Below are positions 43,298 through 52,913 of a stretch of 64,000 nucleotides of DNA, piece after piece. The stretch is from Sphaerisporangium album (GTDB lineage: Bacteria; Actinomycetota; Actinomycetes; Streptosporangiales; Streptosporangiaceae): positions 1 through 64,000 of the forward strand of contig NZ_QOIL01000035.1 of NCBI RefSeq assembly GCF_003323745.1, in the 5' to 3' direction. The translations under genes and the position numbers were made by a program. The notes beneath the pieces are model-generated. The model saw only the letters and a list, made by a program, of their open reading frames with translations, had not been told where the DNA came from and searched no databases. How positions within the stretch are numbered: position 1 is the first letter of the stretch; each line of letters begins with the position of its first letter.

Positions 43298-44554
43298 TCA
43301 GTTGGCGGAATGACCGAGAAGGACCGGCAGGGCGCGGTGTCCGTTGGAGATGAAGGACTCGAGTGGCGGGAGCCGGTCTGCGGGCTCGGCGAGAGCGAGG
43401 CCGGGGAAACGGTCGAACAACGCGGGAAGAGCGATCTGCGCTTCCAGGCGGGCCAGGGGAGCGCCGAGGCAAAAATGCGGACCGTGCCCGAACGACAGAT
43501 GCTTGTGCCGGGTCGGGCGGCCGATGTCGAACCGGTCGGCGTCCAGGCCGTGCAGCTCAGGGTCACGGCCGGCGGCGGCGTAGCCGATCATGATGGCGTC
43601 TCCGGTTCGGAACACCAGTCCGCTGGCTGTGTCGACGATGTCCTCGATGGCGAAGCGCATGATCAGGTTGGCGACCGGTGCCTCCTTGCGGAGGGTCTCA
43701 TCGATCACATCTTGCCAGGAGGCTTGGCCCGCGTGGACGAGGGCGAGCTGGTCGGGGTGGGCGAGCAGGTTCACGATGGCGTGGTCAAGGAGGTTGACGG
43801 TCGTTTCGTGTCCGGCGCCGATGAAGAGCAGAAGCGTGTCCAGGAGCTCCTGCTCCGAAAGCTCGGAGTTGTCGCGGTCGTCGCGAGCGGAGATCAGGGC
43901 GCTGGAGAGGTCGTCGCCGGGGTAACGGCGTTTGGTGGCGATGAGGTCGGTGAGCATTGCGTAGATCTCATGGGCGTTGGCGGTGGCCTGTTCTTCGGTG
44001 AGGTTGGTGGCGAACAGGCCGCCGACGGTCCGGCGGAACCCCTCGTGGGACTGTTCGGGAACGCCGAATAGCTCACTGATCACCTGCAGGGGCAGCAGGT
44101 AGGCGAACCGAGCCCGCAGATCGACGGTGCTTGCGGCCGGGACGGTGGCCAGGTGATCGAGGAGATCGCTAGTGATCTTTTCGATCTTCGGGGTGAGTGC
44201 TGTGGTCCGGCGCGCGGTGAACGCTGCGGACAGCAGGCGGCGTAGCCGGGTGTGCTCATCACCGTAGGCGGTCAGCGCATTGTGGACTTGTACCCAGGGT
44301 CGCAGGGGCCAGCTCTGCGGTATGTCCCCGTTGACGAACGCCGGCCAGTGCTGGTGGGCGTCTTTGGACACGCGGGAGTCGCTGAGCAGTCTCTTGATCA
44401 GGCCAGGGTCGGTTACTGCCCACGCCACCACGCCACCAGGGAGCTCAACCAGCGCCGCGGGCCCTTGGGAGCGGAGGGCGCGGGCTTCGGCGTGGATGTC
44501 GCGACCGGTGGCGTCGAGGCGGTACGGAGGGGCGGGGGAGTGCTGGGGGTCCAT
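43298..44554 (-). CDS. Cytochrome P450, CYP154-like
   Basis: A 418-residue bacterial class I P450. It has the I-helix [13 protein letters not shown] (246-254), K-helix ETLR (286-289) and heme loop [17 protein letters not shown] with Cys362 as thiolate. CYP154 enzymes in Streptomyces conservons sit after a CYP157; assignment here is by context and general similarity, not by alignment. Its ATG at 44554 lies 142 nt inside the preceding P450 frame, an unusually long overlap. Needs a ferredoxin partner, not seen here. Confidence 0.85.
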   Translation of the reverse strand: MDPQHSPAPPYRLDATGRDIHAEARALRSQGPAALVELPGGVVAWAVTDPGLIKRLLSDSRVSKDAHQHWPAFVNGDIPQSWPLRPWVQVHNALTAYGDEHTRLRRLLSAAFTARRTTALTPKIEKITSDLLDHLATVPAASTVDLRARFAYLLPLQVISELFGVPEQSHEGFRRTVGGLFATNLTEEQATANAHEIYAMLTDLIATKRRYPGDDLSSALISARDDRDNSELSEQELLDTLLLFIGAGHETTVNLLDHAIVNLLAHPDQLALVHAGQASWQDVIDETLRKEAPVANLIMRFAIEDIVDTASGLVFRTGDAIMIGYAAAGRDPELHGLDADRFDIGRPTRHKHLSFGHGPHFCLGAPLARLEAQIALPALFDRFPGLALAEPADRLPPLESFISNGHRALPVLLGHSAN

Positions 44555-45873
44555 GAGTCTCCTGACATCGCGACGGGCGGGAAGACGACAGGCAGTGCGG
44601 TCCAGCCGCTGTGGAAGGTGCCGGGCCGGCGGCCGAGCTGCTGGGCGGGACAGGCGAGCTCCAGGCCGGGCAGCCGGTCCAGGATGCGTTCGACCGCGAC
44701 CTCAGCGATCACGCGGGCGAGGTCGGGCGCGGGGCAGCGGTGAGCGCCGGCGGAGAAGGCCAGGTGTGCCTCGTTGCCGGCCCAGTGAGCGTCGTTCAGG
44801 CGCAGCGAGGGGTCGGTATTGGCCGCCGCGAAGGAGATGAGGATGGGGACGCCCGCGGGAATCAAGATGCCCTCGTAGATGGTGTCCTGGCGCGCGTAGA
44901 GGGGGCTGTAGTTGGCCATCGGCGGGTCGTTCCACAGCACGTAGTCCAGTGCCCCGCCGACGGACTGGGCCCCGTCCAGAACCGACCCGGCGAAACGGTC
45001 ATCGGTCAGCATGAGTGTGAGGGCGTTGCCGATGAGATTGGTGCTCGGCACGGTACCGGCGCCGATCAGGAGCAGGATCTGCTGGATCATCTCCGCATCG
45101 GTGAGCTGCGCCGGATGTGCCAGCAACCAGGAGGTCATATCGGCGCCCGGGGTCTGGCGTTTCAGCTGCGTCAGCTCCAGGCATGCGCCTTCCAGTTCGG
45201 CGTTGGCGGCCGCCGCGTCCTGCGCGGTGTCGAAGAGCTTGTCCAGGCTGGTGACGATCCGATGCCCGATCGGCCCGGGACAGCCGAATAGATCGAACAG
45301 GATCGCCATCGGCAGGCGGGCCGCGTAGTCGCCCACCAGGTCGGCGCTGCCACGGGGGGCGATGACGTCGATCAGGCGGTCGGCGGAGCCGGTGGCGAGC
45401 CCTCGCAGGGCGTGCAGGTCGACGCCGAGCAGGGTGTCGCTGATCGCGCCACGTAGCCGGGTGTGCTCCCAACCGTCCTTCCACAAGGCGTTGTTGCGTT
45501 CCATCATCATCATCCGGGCGGGGCTGTCGGCGGGTACCTCGCCGGCGGCAAGCGCTCGCCAGTGCTGGGGGCTTTTGGCGAACTGGCCCGAAGTGTTGCG
45601 CAGCAGGTGCAGCGCCGCGGCGTACGTCGTGGTGATCAGCCCCTGTACGCCGGGTGCGATTTCCACGGGCGCGATGCCCCCTATGGAGCGCAGACGCCGG
45701 TACACCGCCTGCGGGTCGGCCGAGAAGGCCTCCCCGTACAGCCGCACCACAGATCCGGCGTCCTCGGAGGCCTCCCGCGCCGATCGGGTCCCGTGCTCTG
45801 CCCCGGGGGTGACGGGGCAGCCGGGCGGCGGCGCGGAGCCAGTGGCAGGAGGGGGCGTGGGGGGGTGGGTCAT
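44413..45873 (-). CDS. cvnE: Cytochrome P450-like, CYP157-like, lacking ExxR
   Basis: A 486-residue P450 family protein. Heme loop [16 protein letters not shown] with Cys380; I-helix [13 protein letters not shown]. At the K-helix, where ExxR is otherwise nearly invariant, it reads DYVLW (310-314), similar to the EQSLW-type replacement known in CYP157 members of conservons. The last about 48 residues (from AMSGDSW) form a low-complexity extension that overlaps the next P450 gene. It lies 15 nt after the GTPase gene. May be a regulatory or haem-binding partner rather than a monooxygenase. Confidence 0.8.
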   Translation of the reverse strand: MTHPPTPPPATGSAPPPGCPVTPGAEHGTRSAREASEDAGSVVRLYGEAFSADPQAVYRRLRSIGGIAPVEIAPGVQGLITTTYAAALHLLRNTSGQFAKSPQHWRALAAGEVPADSPARMMMMERNNALWKDGWEHTRLRGAISDTLLGVDLHALRGLATGSADRLIDVIAPRGSADLVGDYAARLPMAILFDLFGCPGPIGHRIVTSLDKLFDTAQDAAAANAELEGACLELTQLKRQTPGADMTSWLLAHPAQLTDAEMIQQILLLIGAGTVPSTNLIGNALTLMLTDDRFAGSVLDGAQSVGGALDYVLWNDPPMANYSPLYARQDTIYEGILIPAGVPILISFAAANTDPSLRLNDAHWAGNEAHLAFSAGAHRCPAPDLARVIAEVAVERILDRLPGLELACPAQQLGRRPGTFHSGWTALPVVFPPVAMSGDSWTPSTPPPLRTASTPPVATSTPKPAPSAPKGPRRWLSSLVAWWRGQ

Positions 45874-45888
45874 GCGCTTTCCAATGCA

Positions 45889-46464
45889 TCAGAGGGTCAT
45901 CAGGTACTGCAGCAGGGCGGTCAGGGCCTGGGCCGCCGACCGCTGGCTCAGGGCATTGCAGGTGACCAACGGCGTGGTGGCCGGCAGGTCCAGTGCCTGG
46001 CGCAGGTCGGCCTCGAGATAGGAAGGGGAGTCGGGAAAGTCGTTGATGGCGACCGCGTAGGGCAGTTCCATCTCTTCCACCAGTCCCAGAGAGTCGAACG
46101 ATTGCTCCAGGTGACGGGTGTCGGCCAGGATCAGCGCGCCCCAGGCCCCGCGGGCGGTCTCCTGCCAGATGTGCTGGAAGCGTGCCTGCCCCGGGGCGCC
46201 GAACAAGAACAGCACCAGGTCGTCATCGATGGTCAGCCGGCCCCAGTCCAGTCCGACGGTGGTCGTGGACTTGTCCGGCCGGCCGCGCAGATCGTCCACT
46301 CCGATGCTGGCCTGAGTCATCGGTTCCTCCGTCCGCAGCGGGCGGACCTCAGACAATGTGGCGACGAATGTGGTCTTTCCGACACCGAACGCCCCGCCGA
46401 TCACGATCTTCGCCAACTGGGCGCCGCCGGCCAGGTAGTCGCGGTCAGAGGGCTCTGAGCGCAT
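45889..46464 (-). CDS. cvnD: Conservon GTPase, CvnD-like
   Basis: A 191-residue Ras-like small GTPase. P-loop GGAFGVGKTT (Lys30, Thr31), then TTTVGLDWGRLTIDDDLVLF, LFGAPGQARFQHIW (switch II, with GxPGQxR in place of DxxG), and VAINDFPD (NKxD variant). In conservons it partners the roadblock protein and the membrane kinase-like protein to relay signals. Overlaps the upstream DUF742 gene by 20 nt. Confidence 0.92.
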   Translation of the reverse strand: MRSEPSDRDYLAGGAQLAKIVIGGAFGVGKTTFVATLSEVRPLRTEEPMTQASIGVDDLRGRPDKSTTTVGLDWGRLTIDDDLVLFLFGAPGQARFQHIWQETARGAWGALILADTRHLEQSFDSLGLVEEMELPYAVAINDFPDSPSYLEADLRQALDLPATTPLVTCNALSQRSAAQALTALLQYLMTL

Positions 46465-46801
46465 CGATCACTCTTTCCAGCAGCTCTCGTTTAGGGACGT
46501 TGGCCCTGGCTGCGGGCGCGCGGATCAGCAGGTGGCCGCTGTCGACCAGATCGCAGACCAGCACCTTGGTGAGGCCGATCGGCAGTCTCATGGCACCGGC
46601 CACTTCGAACAGCGGCATCAGTCGCTGCTCGCACAGCTGTACCAGCTGCCGGTGCTCCGGTCCCAGCCCTTCGACCGACAGTTTTCCCGGCGCGTGGAGC
46701 ACCGTCAGCACATCGAACATCGGGCGGCTGGGACGGGTGCGGCCTCCGGTCGCCAGATAGGACCGCACCAGCGGCGACCGGCTGCGCCGGGGCACCGTCA
46801 C
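46445..46801 (-). CDS. cvnC: Conservon DUF742 protein, CvnC-like
   Basis: A 118-residue DUF742 winged-helix-like protein: PLVRSYLATGGRTRPSRPMF, GPEHRQLVQLCEQRLMPLFE, LPIGLTKVLVCDLVDSGHL. Start ATG 46801 overlaps the roadblock gene stop. Third component of the conservon; exact role unknown. Confidence 0.92.
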   Translation of the reverse strand: MTVPRRSRSPLVRSYLATGGRTRPSRPMFDVLTVLHAPGKLSVEGLGPEHRQLVQLCEQRLMPLFEVAGAMRLPIGLTKVLVCDLVDSGHLLIRAPAARANVPKRELLERVIDALRAL

Positions 46802-47253
46802 GACCCGCTACCGACGTCCTGACGTGCCGGGCTGTTCAGCACGTGACCCACCGACTGCACCAGCTCCTGCGCCCACTGACCCACCCGCCCAAGGTCGGCC
46901 CCCTCTCCGGTGGCAATCCCCAGGTAGGTGCCCTGACCCGCGGAGACGACCAGGACATACCCGTCATCGAACTCCACCATCGTCTGACGCCAGCCACCGG
47001 CCACGTCCTGCTCGGTGGTGATGAGCTCACCCATTCCCCTGCTGGTCGCCTGTAGCCCCGTGCACGCGGCGGCCATTCGCTGCGCGGTGTCCAGTTCGGG
47101 GGCGTGTCTGGTCTGGGCACGCAACAGCCCGTCGGAGGTCAGCAGGATCACTGCGCGGACATGCGGAATGCGCTGCACCGCCTGGTCGAGCAAGAAGTCG
47201 ACGCTCCCGAAGTTGAACGTATCGGGGTCGAACACGTCGTTCATGTCCTTCAC
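46798..47253 (-). CDS. cvnB: Conservon roadblock/LC7 protein, CvnB-like
   Basis: A 151-residue Roadblock/LC7 protein. FLLDQAVQRIPHVRAVILLT, SDGLLRAQTRHAPELDTAQR, TSRGMGELITTEQ, GYVLVVSAGQGTYLGIATGE follow the MglB/LC7 fold. It acts as GTPase regulator for CvnD. ATG 47253 overlaps the kinase stop (ATGA); Met4 is an alternative start. Confidence 0.92.
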   Translation of the reverse strand: MKDMNDVFDPDTFNFGSVDFLLDQAVQRIPHVRAVILLTSDGLLRAQTRHAPELDTAQRMAAACTGLQATSRGMGELITTEQDVAGGWRQTMVEFDDGYVLVVSAGQGTYLGIATGEGADLGRVGQWAQELVQSVGHVLNSPARQDVGSGS

Positions 47254-48500
47254 CTGTCGTAGCTGTCGGAGGATTCATCGCCAGCCCGGCGCCCGGCGCG
47301 GGTACCTCTTTGAAACGCGCCCAGACGATCGCCCATCTCTTCGGGCGCCCGACGCGGAGGATCCTGCAGATCGTCTAGCTGTGCGGCAGCCGGCAATGGG
47401 CTGGCCCTGCGGCGGCGCTGCGGCAATCCCGACGAGCCGTTCACTACCGCAGGGGTCACCGCCGCTGCGCGGGAGGCGTCTGGCCGGGTGCGCTCGATGG
47501 GGGTGGTCAGCAACGAGGAAGGAACAAAGATCGTCGCGCGCAGGCCTCCGGAGGAGGATCGCCCGTCCAGGTGAGCGGAGAACTTGTACATGCGCGTCAA
47601 CGCGGCGATGGCCGGGAACCCGATCCGTGGTGGATCCCCCAACCGCGTGATGTCAACCGGCCGCACCCCTGCGACCAGCTCACGCGCCACAAGCAGCTCT
47701 TCATCGGTCATGCCGATCCCCGCATCCTCGACAGTGATCGACAAGCCGTTGTAGGCCCCCAACAAGCTCACCCGCACCGGCGCATTCGGCTCAGACCTGC
47801 GCGTGGCATTCTCCAGCAGTTCCGCCAGAGACAGGACAACCGCCTCCACCACCGGCGCGGCCACGGCCACATCGTCGTTCTCGGTGTACTGCACCCGCGA
47901 GTAGTCACCGATCGTGGAAATCGCACCGCGCACCACATCGGTCAAGCTCGAGGCGTCCCGCTGCCGGCCCACCCACTTACCGCACAACACGGCCACGACC
48001 TGAGCCTTCCGGCCCATCCGCGCGTTGAGGTGGTCCAAGGTGAGTAAGTCATGCAGCACATCGGGGTTCTCGTGCCGATGCTGCATCGCCCTCAGCGCGA
48101 CCTCCTGCTCGCCGACCAGGGCCTGCACCTGCCCCATGATGCCCCCCAAGGCATCGCGGACCGCGTGGTCGGCCTGCTGGCGGAACCTGCCCGCCGCGGA
48201 CGCGTACACGCTCATGACCTCTTCGATGTCCCCGGCGAACCGGGTACCCAGCAAACGTTGATCACGCAGGCCTGGTACCGGTTCCCGCCGCGCCGGCTCC
48301 GGGGTGCTCATGAGCCGCGGCAGGCGATCGGAAACCAGGTATCTCAGCTCATTGTCCCGGGCATGCAGACCGGCCTCCAGTAATGCCGCCCGTCGGCGGA
48401 CCCGTTTGCTGATCTGCCACTGTCGCACCAAAAGCATGAACAGTAGCAGGCATACAACAATCAAGAGGCTTATCACGACGGCGGATGCCTGTTGTGTCAT
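47250..48500 (-). CDS. cvnA: Conservon sensor histidine kinase-like protein, CvnA-like
   Basis: A 416-residue membrane kinase-like protein from ATG 48500 (GAAGG 6 nt upstream; the frame can extend to 48512 or TTG 48527). One membrane helix near the N-terminus (VVISLLIVVCLLLFMLLVRQ), a coiled-coil signalling region, then an HATPase domain with LAELLENATRRSEPNAPV (N box), VEDAGIGMTDEEL (G1) and SGGLRATIFVPSS (G2). No canonical phospho-acceptor H-box is evident. The C-terminal 85 residues are low-complexity. First gene of the conservon; the bipartite motif is 256 nt upstream. Confidence 0.9.
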   Translation of the reverse strand: MTQQASAVVISLLIVVCLLLFMLLVRQWQISKRVRRRAALLEAGLHARDNELRYLVSDRLPRLMSTPEPARREPVPGLRDQRLLGTRFAGDIEEVMSVYASAAGRFRQQADHAVRDALGGIMGQVQALVGEQEVALRAMQHRHENPDVLHDLLTLDHLNARMGRKAQVVAVLCGKWVGRQRDASSLTDVVRGAISTIGDYSRVQYTENDDVAVAAPVVEAVVLSLAELLENATRRSEPNAPVRVSLLGAYNGLSITVEDAGIGMTDEELLVARELVAGVRPVDITRLGDPPRIGFPAIAALTRMYKFSAHLDGRSSSGGLRATIFVPSSLLTTPIERTRPDASRAAAVTPAVVNGSSGLPQRRRRASPLPAAAQLDDLQDPPRRAPEEMGDRLGAFQRGTRAGRRAGDESSDSYDR

Positions 48501-49226
48501 ATCAACCTTCATGTGGAGCGACGGCAATCAGGAAGACCACCCCAGGGGCGCCGCCTTCTTCGTGCGGCACACCTCGGACCTGACCTACGAGGAAGCCGGC
48601 GACCTAGCTGCAAGGACATTCCCTTTGCGCTGGAACGAACACCTGAAATCGTGTCGCCTTGCAGATCAACCGACTTGTCGGATCGGACAGCTCCTCGCCA
48701 GATACCGCTTTTGACCTTGACGACCCTCACAAGGGTGACCACATCCGAAGCTGATGGCGACTCCCATCTTGGTTAACACTTCGCGCTGGCTCTGAGCTGC
48801 CCGGACATCGCTGACCGCCTCGGCTAGTCACCGGGTACGGTATACAACATGAGTAGCCCGAAAGCGCCTAAGGAATGCCACGGAGGTCATAATATAGACA
48901 AACCATGACAAGTGACTGATAATCGGTACGGCAGTGGATGTCGGGGACGTATCTGTCTTCGCGGGCAATGGAGTGGCATCCTGCGAGAGAAGTCCAGCAC
49001 GGTTTTACTGCCGGGCTCGGCACAACACTGCGTGGCCGGGAACCCGACCAGGCAGTGGGGGGAGTTTTCTGAATTGTTCACTTTCCGGGCCACGGTTGAT
49101 CTGGCGACGGGCAAGGAGCTGCCGACAGCAACGAGCATGGTGTGCGGATCAGCCAGAGGTATCGGCGCGTCCGCCAATTACCGAAACTGCCATGGCAGAC
49201 GACGACCAAACGATTAATCTGGCACG
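48501..49226. other. Long intergenic region upstream of the conservon
   Basis: About 725 nt. Holds copy 2 of the bipartite motif (48757-48800). The 48540-48720 and 48930-49190 stretches contain ORF-like frames in several phases, none with a start signal or family. I consider it non-coding or decayed. Confidence 0.5.
48757..48800 (-). promoter_or_regulatory. Bipartite shared upstream motif, copy 2
   Basis: On the minus strand: GCAGCTCAG (48800-48792, 7 of 9 matches to the other copies), 13 nt, TGTTAACC (48778-48771), four nt, TGGGAGTCGC (48766-48757). Same orientation as the conservon genes. Confidence 0.8.
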
Positions 49227-49862
49227 ATGACTGACCCAAACAACCCGGCAGTAGGCCAGCGAACGGCGTTAGACCTCGATGCCATCCTCGCCGCGAGATG
49301 GGCCGATCCCGAGCAGTTCCCTGCCGATGAGTGGATCCGGGCCGAGCGGTTCTGGCACGCGCGCCGGGCCGACGACGAGCGGCTGTTCGAGATCCGCGCG
49401 CAGGCAGCCGGGCTTCTCGCCTCGTGGAGCGGGCGTGAGGCGCGCGATGTCGGTTCCTTTGGCATCCAGGTGAACCTGGAGACCAGCGACCTGGACCTCG
49501 GGATCGGCTACCCGGTCGATGACCATGACCGGCTGATCGCCGCCATGAAGCCGTACACCGAGTACGTCGGCGAGCGGTACACCCGGTTCGACACCACCCG
49601 ACTGATCTTCGTGTTCGATCACCGGGACGTCAGGATCGAGGTCTCGGCGCTGACGGAGGCGGACTTCGTCGTGGCGTGCCGCATGCTGGACGAGATCGGC
49701 ACCGGGATGACCGAGCAGGAGCGGATCGCCCACACCTGGGTCAAAGAACTGCTTCGCGTGGCAGGCCGGATGGAGGAGTACTCGGCCTGGAAGCTCGTCA
49801 CCTACGCCCGGTACTGCCAGGAGTTCAACTGGGTGCCGATCCCGGAGCGGTCCGCCGACTAA
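49227..49862 (+). CDS. Nucleotidyltransferase-like protein, 211 aa
   Basis: Soluble alpha/beta protein. REARDVGSFGIQVNLETSDL-DLGIGYP resembles the GS-x(n)-SDxDL signature of polymerase-beta-type nucleotidyltransferases, and FDHRDVRIEVSALTEADF could carry a further acidic residue. The C-terminal half is helical (EQERIAHTWVKELLRVAGRM). Family assignment is tentative. It converges with the radical SAM gene: the two stops overlap by 3 nt. ATG 49227 has no strong Shine-Dalgarno. Confidence 0.6.
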   Translation: MTDPNNPAVGQRTALDLDAILAARWADPEQFPADEWIRAERFWHARRADDERLFEIRAQAAGLLASWSGREARDVGSFGIQVNLETSDLDLGIGYPVDDHDRLIAAMKPYTEYVGERYTRFDTTRLIFVFDHRDVRIEVSALTEADFVVACRMLDEIGTGMTEQERIAHTWVKELLRVAGRMEEYSAWKLVTYARYCQEFNWVPIPERSAD

Positions 49863-51991
49863 GTGCCGCAGGGATCGGCGGCGTTGATCAGCTGCCAGCC
49901 TGCCGAGGCCGCCCACCGGCCGTGCTCGTAGCGCAACCGGTGGGCGGCCTGCGGCGGCAGCACCGCCAGCACCTGCGGGACGTTGTCGCCGATACGGGCG
50001 CGGAGCTGCTGAAACGCCTCCTCCAGCATCGCGTCCAGTTCCGCGGTCAGGTGGGGGCCCGCGGCCGGGGCCGTGCCCCGGCCGATGATGCCGATCATGC
50101 GAGTGAGTACCGCGAACGCGGCGTCCTTGATGACCACACGGGCCGCGCGTACGCGGCGGCGGGGCTCGCCGTCGAGGATCTTCTCCAGCGACTTCAGGGT
50201 GTAGTCCAGCGCGAAGTTGCGGTCGACCCACAGTTGCGCCCGCTCCGAGCAGGCGCCGATGCGCAGGTCTGCGAACGTGGCGTCGACGCGGCCCATCGAC
50301 GGACGCACCGTACCGGTAAGGCCGGCGGCGTGCACTTTGCGGGTGTAGGCGGCGCCGATCAGGCATTCCATGCTGACCAGCATGTAGGAGACGCCGGTGT
50401 AGAACGGGCGGCCTGTGCTGTGCTCGGCGACGAAGCGCGGGTCGCGGACGCCGTCGACGATCTGCTCGGCGGTGAGGTGCGGGAGTGGGCGCAGCAGCAG
50501 ATCAGTGCGGCCGAGGAAGGCGTGCGTGGCCCGCAGTTCCCCCAGGGGCATCAGGTGGTCGAAGGTGATGTAGGTGTACCGGGTCGGCACACCGAGCGCA
50601 GACAGGGTCTGGATGCCGAGGGCGTTCTGGTCGGCGTCGGTCTCCTTGTTGAAACGTTCCAGAATGCCTTGAACTCCGGATTCCACGCCGAACAGGCAGC
50701 TGCGTAGCCCGTCGCGGACCGGCCTTCGCCACATGTGAGCGCGCTCGATGTGCCAGTCGCGGTCGTGGCCGGGGTGCGCGACCTGGTCGATCCGGCAGGA
50801 GGTCTCCCACTGAAAGCTGGCCTTGGCCATCTCCGCGGCGATCGCCAAAACGCGTGGTACGGCGTCGTGGTCGCGTCCGATGGCCTCCTCGTCCACCAGG
50901 TACACGGTGCGGGAGATCTCCGGATGGCGCCGAAACTCCTCGTCCAAGGCCGCCAGCATCCACGGGAGCTGGGCGGGCGCCCCGCCCGCCCAGGTGCCCT
51001 TGTGTCCGCGAGGGCAGAACGAGCAGTTGCTGGTGCAGCCTCGTGTCGTCTCCAGCTGCGCCACGCCCTGGTGTTCGAACGTCGAGCCGAGCAGGTCCAG
51101 TTCGGGGAAGAAGTCGTCGGCGTCGCGGTTGGGCAGCGTCGCGGTGCGGCGCCGGGTCAGCACGACGGCGCCGCCGCGGGGGGCGCCCACATATCCGATG
51201 CCCCGGATTTGCTCACGCTCCAGGTCGCCGTGCCAGTGCGCGATGACGTCGCGGATGGTGGGCTCGCCGGCGCCGCGGGCGATGAGCAGCCGCGGATAGC
51301 GCTCCAGCAGCAGCGCCTCGTTGCGGACGGTCAGGCTGCCGCCGGCTAGGACCAGCGGCACCCGATGTTGGACCTGGTCGAGCAGGCGGGTCATCAGCTC
51401 ATGCTGGCCGAAGGTCGCCGAGACGCCGAGAATGTCGGGGGCCTGCTCTCCTACGGTCTCAAGGATGGTGTCGAGGGTGACGCCGAGCTGCATGTCCATC
51501 AGCGTGACCTCGCCCGACAGGGTGGAGCGGGCCGCCCGGGCCAGGTCAGAGATGGCCAACGGAAACCGCGGCAGCGGGAAGTACTCGGGCCGGTACAGCG
51601 CCACCAGCAGGACTCGCGGGCGCGTCAGCCGCGTGACCGCCTCCGGGGTCAGGTCGGCGTAGCTGATGAAGGTGTCCCCGGTGTGCAGCCGCAGGTGGGT
51701 GGCGGCCCAGTCGGGCCAGGTGCGCGTGCTGTGCGGCTGCCCGGACAGATCGGCCAGCAGCCAGGTGCCAGGCTGCTGGCCGGTAGTGATCGCGAGCAGC
51801 CGCCGCTCCAGGGTGCCGGTGATGACGACATCGTGGCCGGGAAGGACGCCGGCTATGGCGTCGCGCAGCGCGGCGGGCCGGGTGCGCGGGACCGCGCGCA
51901 CCGCCTGCTGCTGGTCGGGGTGGAGTGTGGCCAGGCGGCCGATGGCGTGCAGGAGCAGGTCGTGGCTGGTGGGCACGTCGCTGGTGAGCAT
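49859..51991 (-). CDS. Radical SAM protein with B12-binding-like N-terminal domain
   Basis: About 710 residues. The iron-sulfur motif CTSNCSFC (Cys329, 333, 336 counted from the ATG at 52021) follows LETTRG. Residues about 130-280 (PRVLLVALYRPEYFPLPRFP, PDILGVSATFGQHELMTRLL, VPLVLAGGSLTVRNEALLLE) resemble the Rossmann-like cobalamin-binding domain of class B/E enzymes. HDRDWHIERAHMW and CLFGVESGVQGILERFNKET fit the radical SAM barrel. I favour ATG 51991 (CGGAG upstream) over 52021. Lies 85 nt downstream of the EEP gene in a leftward operon. Substrate unknown; methylation or rearrangement of a secondary metabolite is plausible. Confidence 0.85.
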   Translation of the reverse strand: MLTSDVPTSHDLLLHAIGRLATLHPDQQQAVRAVPRTRPAALRDAIAGVLPGHDVVITGTLERRLLAITTGQQPGTWLLADLSGQPHSTRTWPDWAATHLRLHTGDTFISYADLTPEAVTRLTRPRVLLVALYRPEYFPLPRFPLAISDLARAARSTLSGEVTLMDMQLGVTLDTILETVGEQAPDILGVSATFGQHELMTRLLDQVQHRVPLVLAGGSLTVRNEALLLERYPRLLIARGAGEPTIRDVIAHWHGDLEREQIRGIGYVGAPRGGAVVLTRRRTATLPNRDADDFFPELDLLGSTFEHQGVAQLETTRGCTSNCSFCPRGHKGTWAGGAPAQLPWMLAALDEEFRRHPEISRTVYLVDEEAIGRDHDAVPRVLAIAAEMAKASFQWETSCRIDQVAHPGHDRDWHIERAHMWRRPVRDGLRSCLFGVESGVQGILERFNKETDADQNALGIQTLSALGVPTRYTYITFDHLMPLGELRATHAFLGRTDLLLRPLPHLTAEQIVDGVRDPRFVAEHSTGRPFYTGVSYMLVSMECLIGAAYTRKVHAAGLTGTVRPSMGRVDATFADLRIGACSERAQLWVDRNFALDYTLKSLEKILDGEPRRRVRAARVVIKDAAFAVLTRMIGIIGRGTAPAAGPHLTAELDAMLEEAFQQLRARIGDNVPQVLAVLPPQAAHRLRYEHGRWAASAGWQLINAADPCGT

Positions 51992-52076
51992 GCGGATCTC
52001 CGTGTGGACGAAAGACGGCATGGCGACATCGCCCCGGGGCGCCGTTGAGGCGCGCAGGGGCGGGTGAGCGGCGGTG

Positions 52077-52913
52077 CTAGCTGGCGCTGGAAGTGACGGC
52101 GATGGTGGCGGTCATCGCGGCGTGATCGCTGAGCCCGATAGTGCGGGGTTCGTGGTCGTAGCCGCAGTCCAGGGCCGCCTCGACGGGCCTACAGAAAATG
52201 TGGTCGAAGCGGTACCCTTGACCGCTGCGCCGGCCGTACCAGGAGTGGTCGGCCAGGTCGAGGTTGCAGTGGCGGAACGCGTCGCCGTACCCGGCCGCGG
52301 CGAACGCTCGGTAGAAGTCGTACTCCCAGCGGCCGAACACCGCGTGGTGCGGCTGATGGCCCGGTTCGACGACGTTGAGGTCCCCGGCGATGGCGACGGG
52401 GCCGGTTACGGCGAGCGCGCCGGCGAGCGCAGGCAGCTGCGCCGTCACCGCGTCCTGGAACAGCCGCTTGTCGACGTTGCGGCGTGCGTTCGGGCCCCGG
52501 GAGGGCACGTACAGGCCGACCACCCCGACGCTGAACCCGTCGTCCAGATGCAGTCGGACGGCGGCGCAGCGGTGGGGGAGGTGCGGCCAGCGGATTTCGA
52601 CGGGTTCCGCCTGGCCGATCCTGGTGGCGATGAGGGTGAGGTAGTCGGCGCCCCTCCCGGCGCCTCGGTCGTCGGTGCAGTGCACGGCGAAGCCGTGTTC
52701 GCTGAGCGCCTGAGTCAAAGCAGCCCCGCCTGCGGCGACTTCGGTCAGCACGGCCACGTCGGCGTCTTGACCGGCCAGCCAGGCGGCTTGCTTGTAGGAC
52801 CGCGCGGGGCTGGCGTGCTGGGCGTTGAGGGTCATCAGCCGCACCCGGCCCGGCTGGGCCTGGTGCTCGCCGGCGCCGAGGAAGCTGAGCTGGCGCGCAT
52901 CAGAGCTGGTCAT
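52077..52913 (-). CDS. Endonuclease/exonuclease/phosphatase (EEP) family protein 1
   Basis: A 278-residue EEP-fold metallohydrolase. Motifs: LMTLNAQHASPARSYKQAAW (Asn), ADVAVLTEV (Glu), VGLYVPSRGPNARRN, AIAGDLNVVEPGHQPHH (Asp, Asn), RFDHIFC and LSDHAAM (catalytic His). ATG 52913 behind AGGGAAACCG; it overlaps the end of the aldo-keto reductase frame. The family cleaves phosphodiesters or phosphomonoesters; the natural substrate here is unknown. Two paralogous EEP genes lie at 58958 and 60451. Confidence 0.88.
   Translation of the reverse strand: MTSSDARQLSFLGAGEHQAQPGRVRLMTLNAQHASPARSYKQAAWLAGQDADVAVLTEVAAGGAALTQALSEHGFAVHCTDDRGAGRGADYLTLIATRIGQAEPVEIRWPHLPHRCAAVRLHLDDGFSVGVVGLYVPSRGPNARRNVDKRLFQDAVTAQLPALAGALAVTGPVAIAGDLNVVEPGHQPHHAVFGRWEYDFYRAFAAAGYGDAFRHCNLDLADHSWYGRRSGQGYRFDHIFCRPVEAALDCGYDHEPRTIGLSDHAAMTATIAVTSSAS

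Noticed and set aside
48887-49230. Overlapping frames on both strands upstream of the nucleotidyltransferase-like gene, checked as a possible DUF397 protein
   Set aside because: The W-x-S-S-x-S and VRDSK patterns of DUF397 are missing and the sequence has stops in the needed frame.
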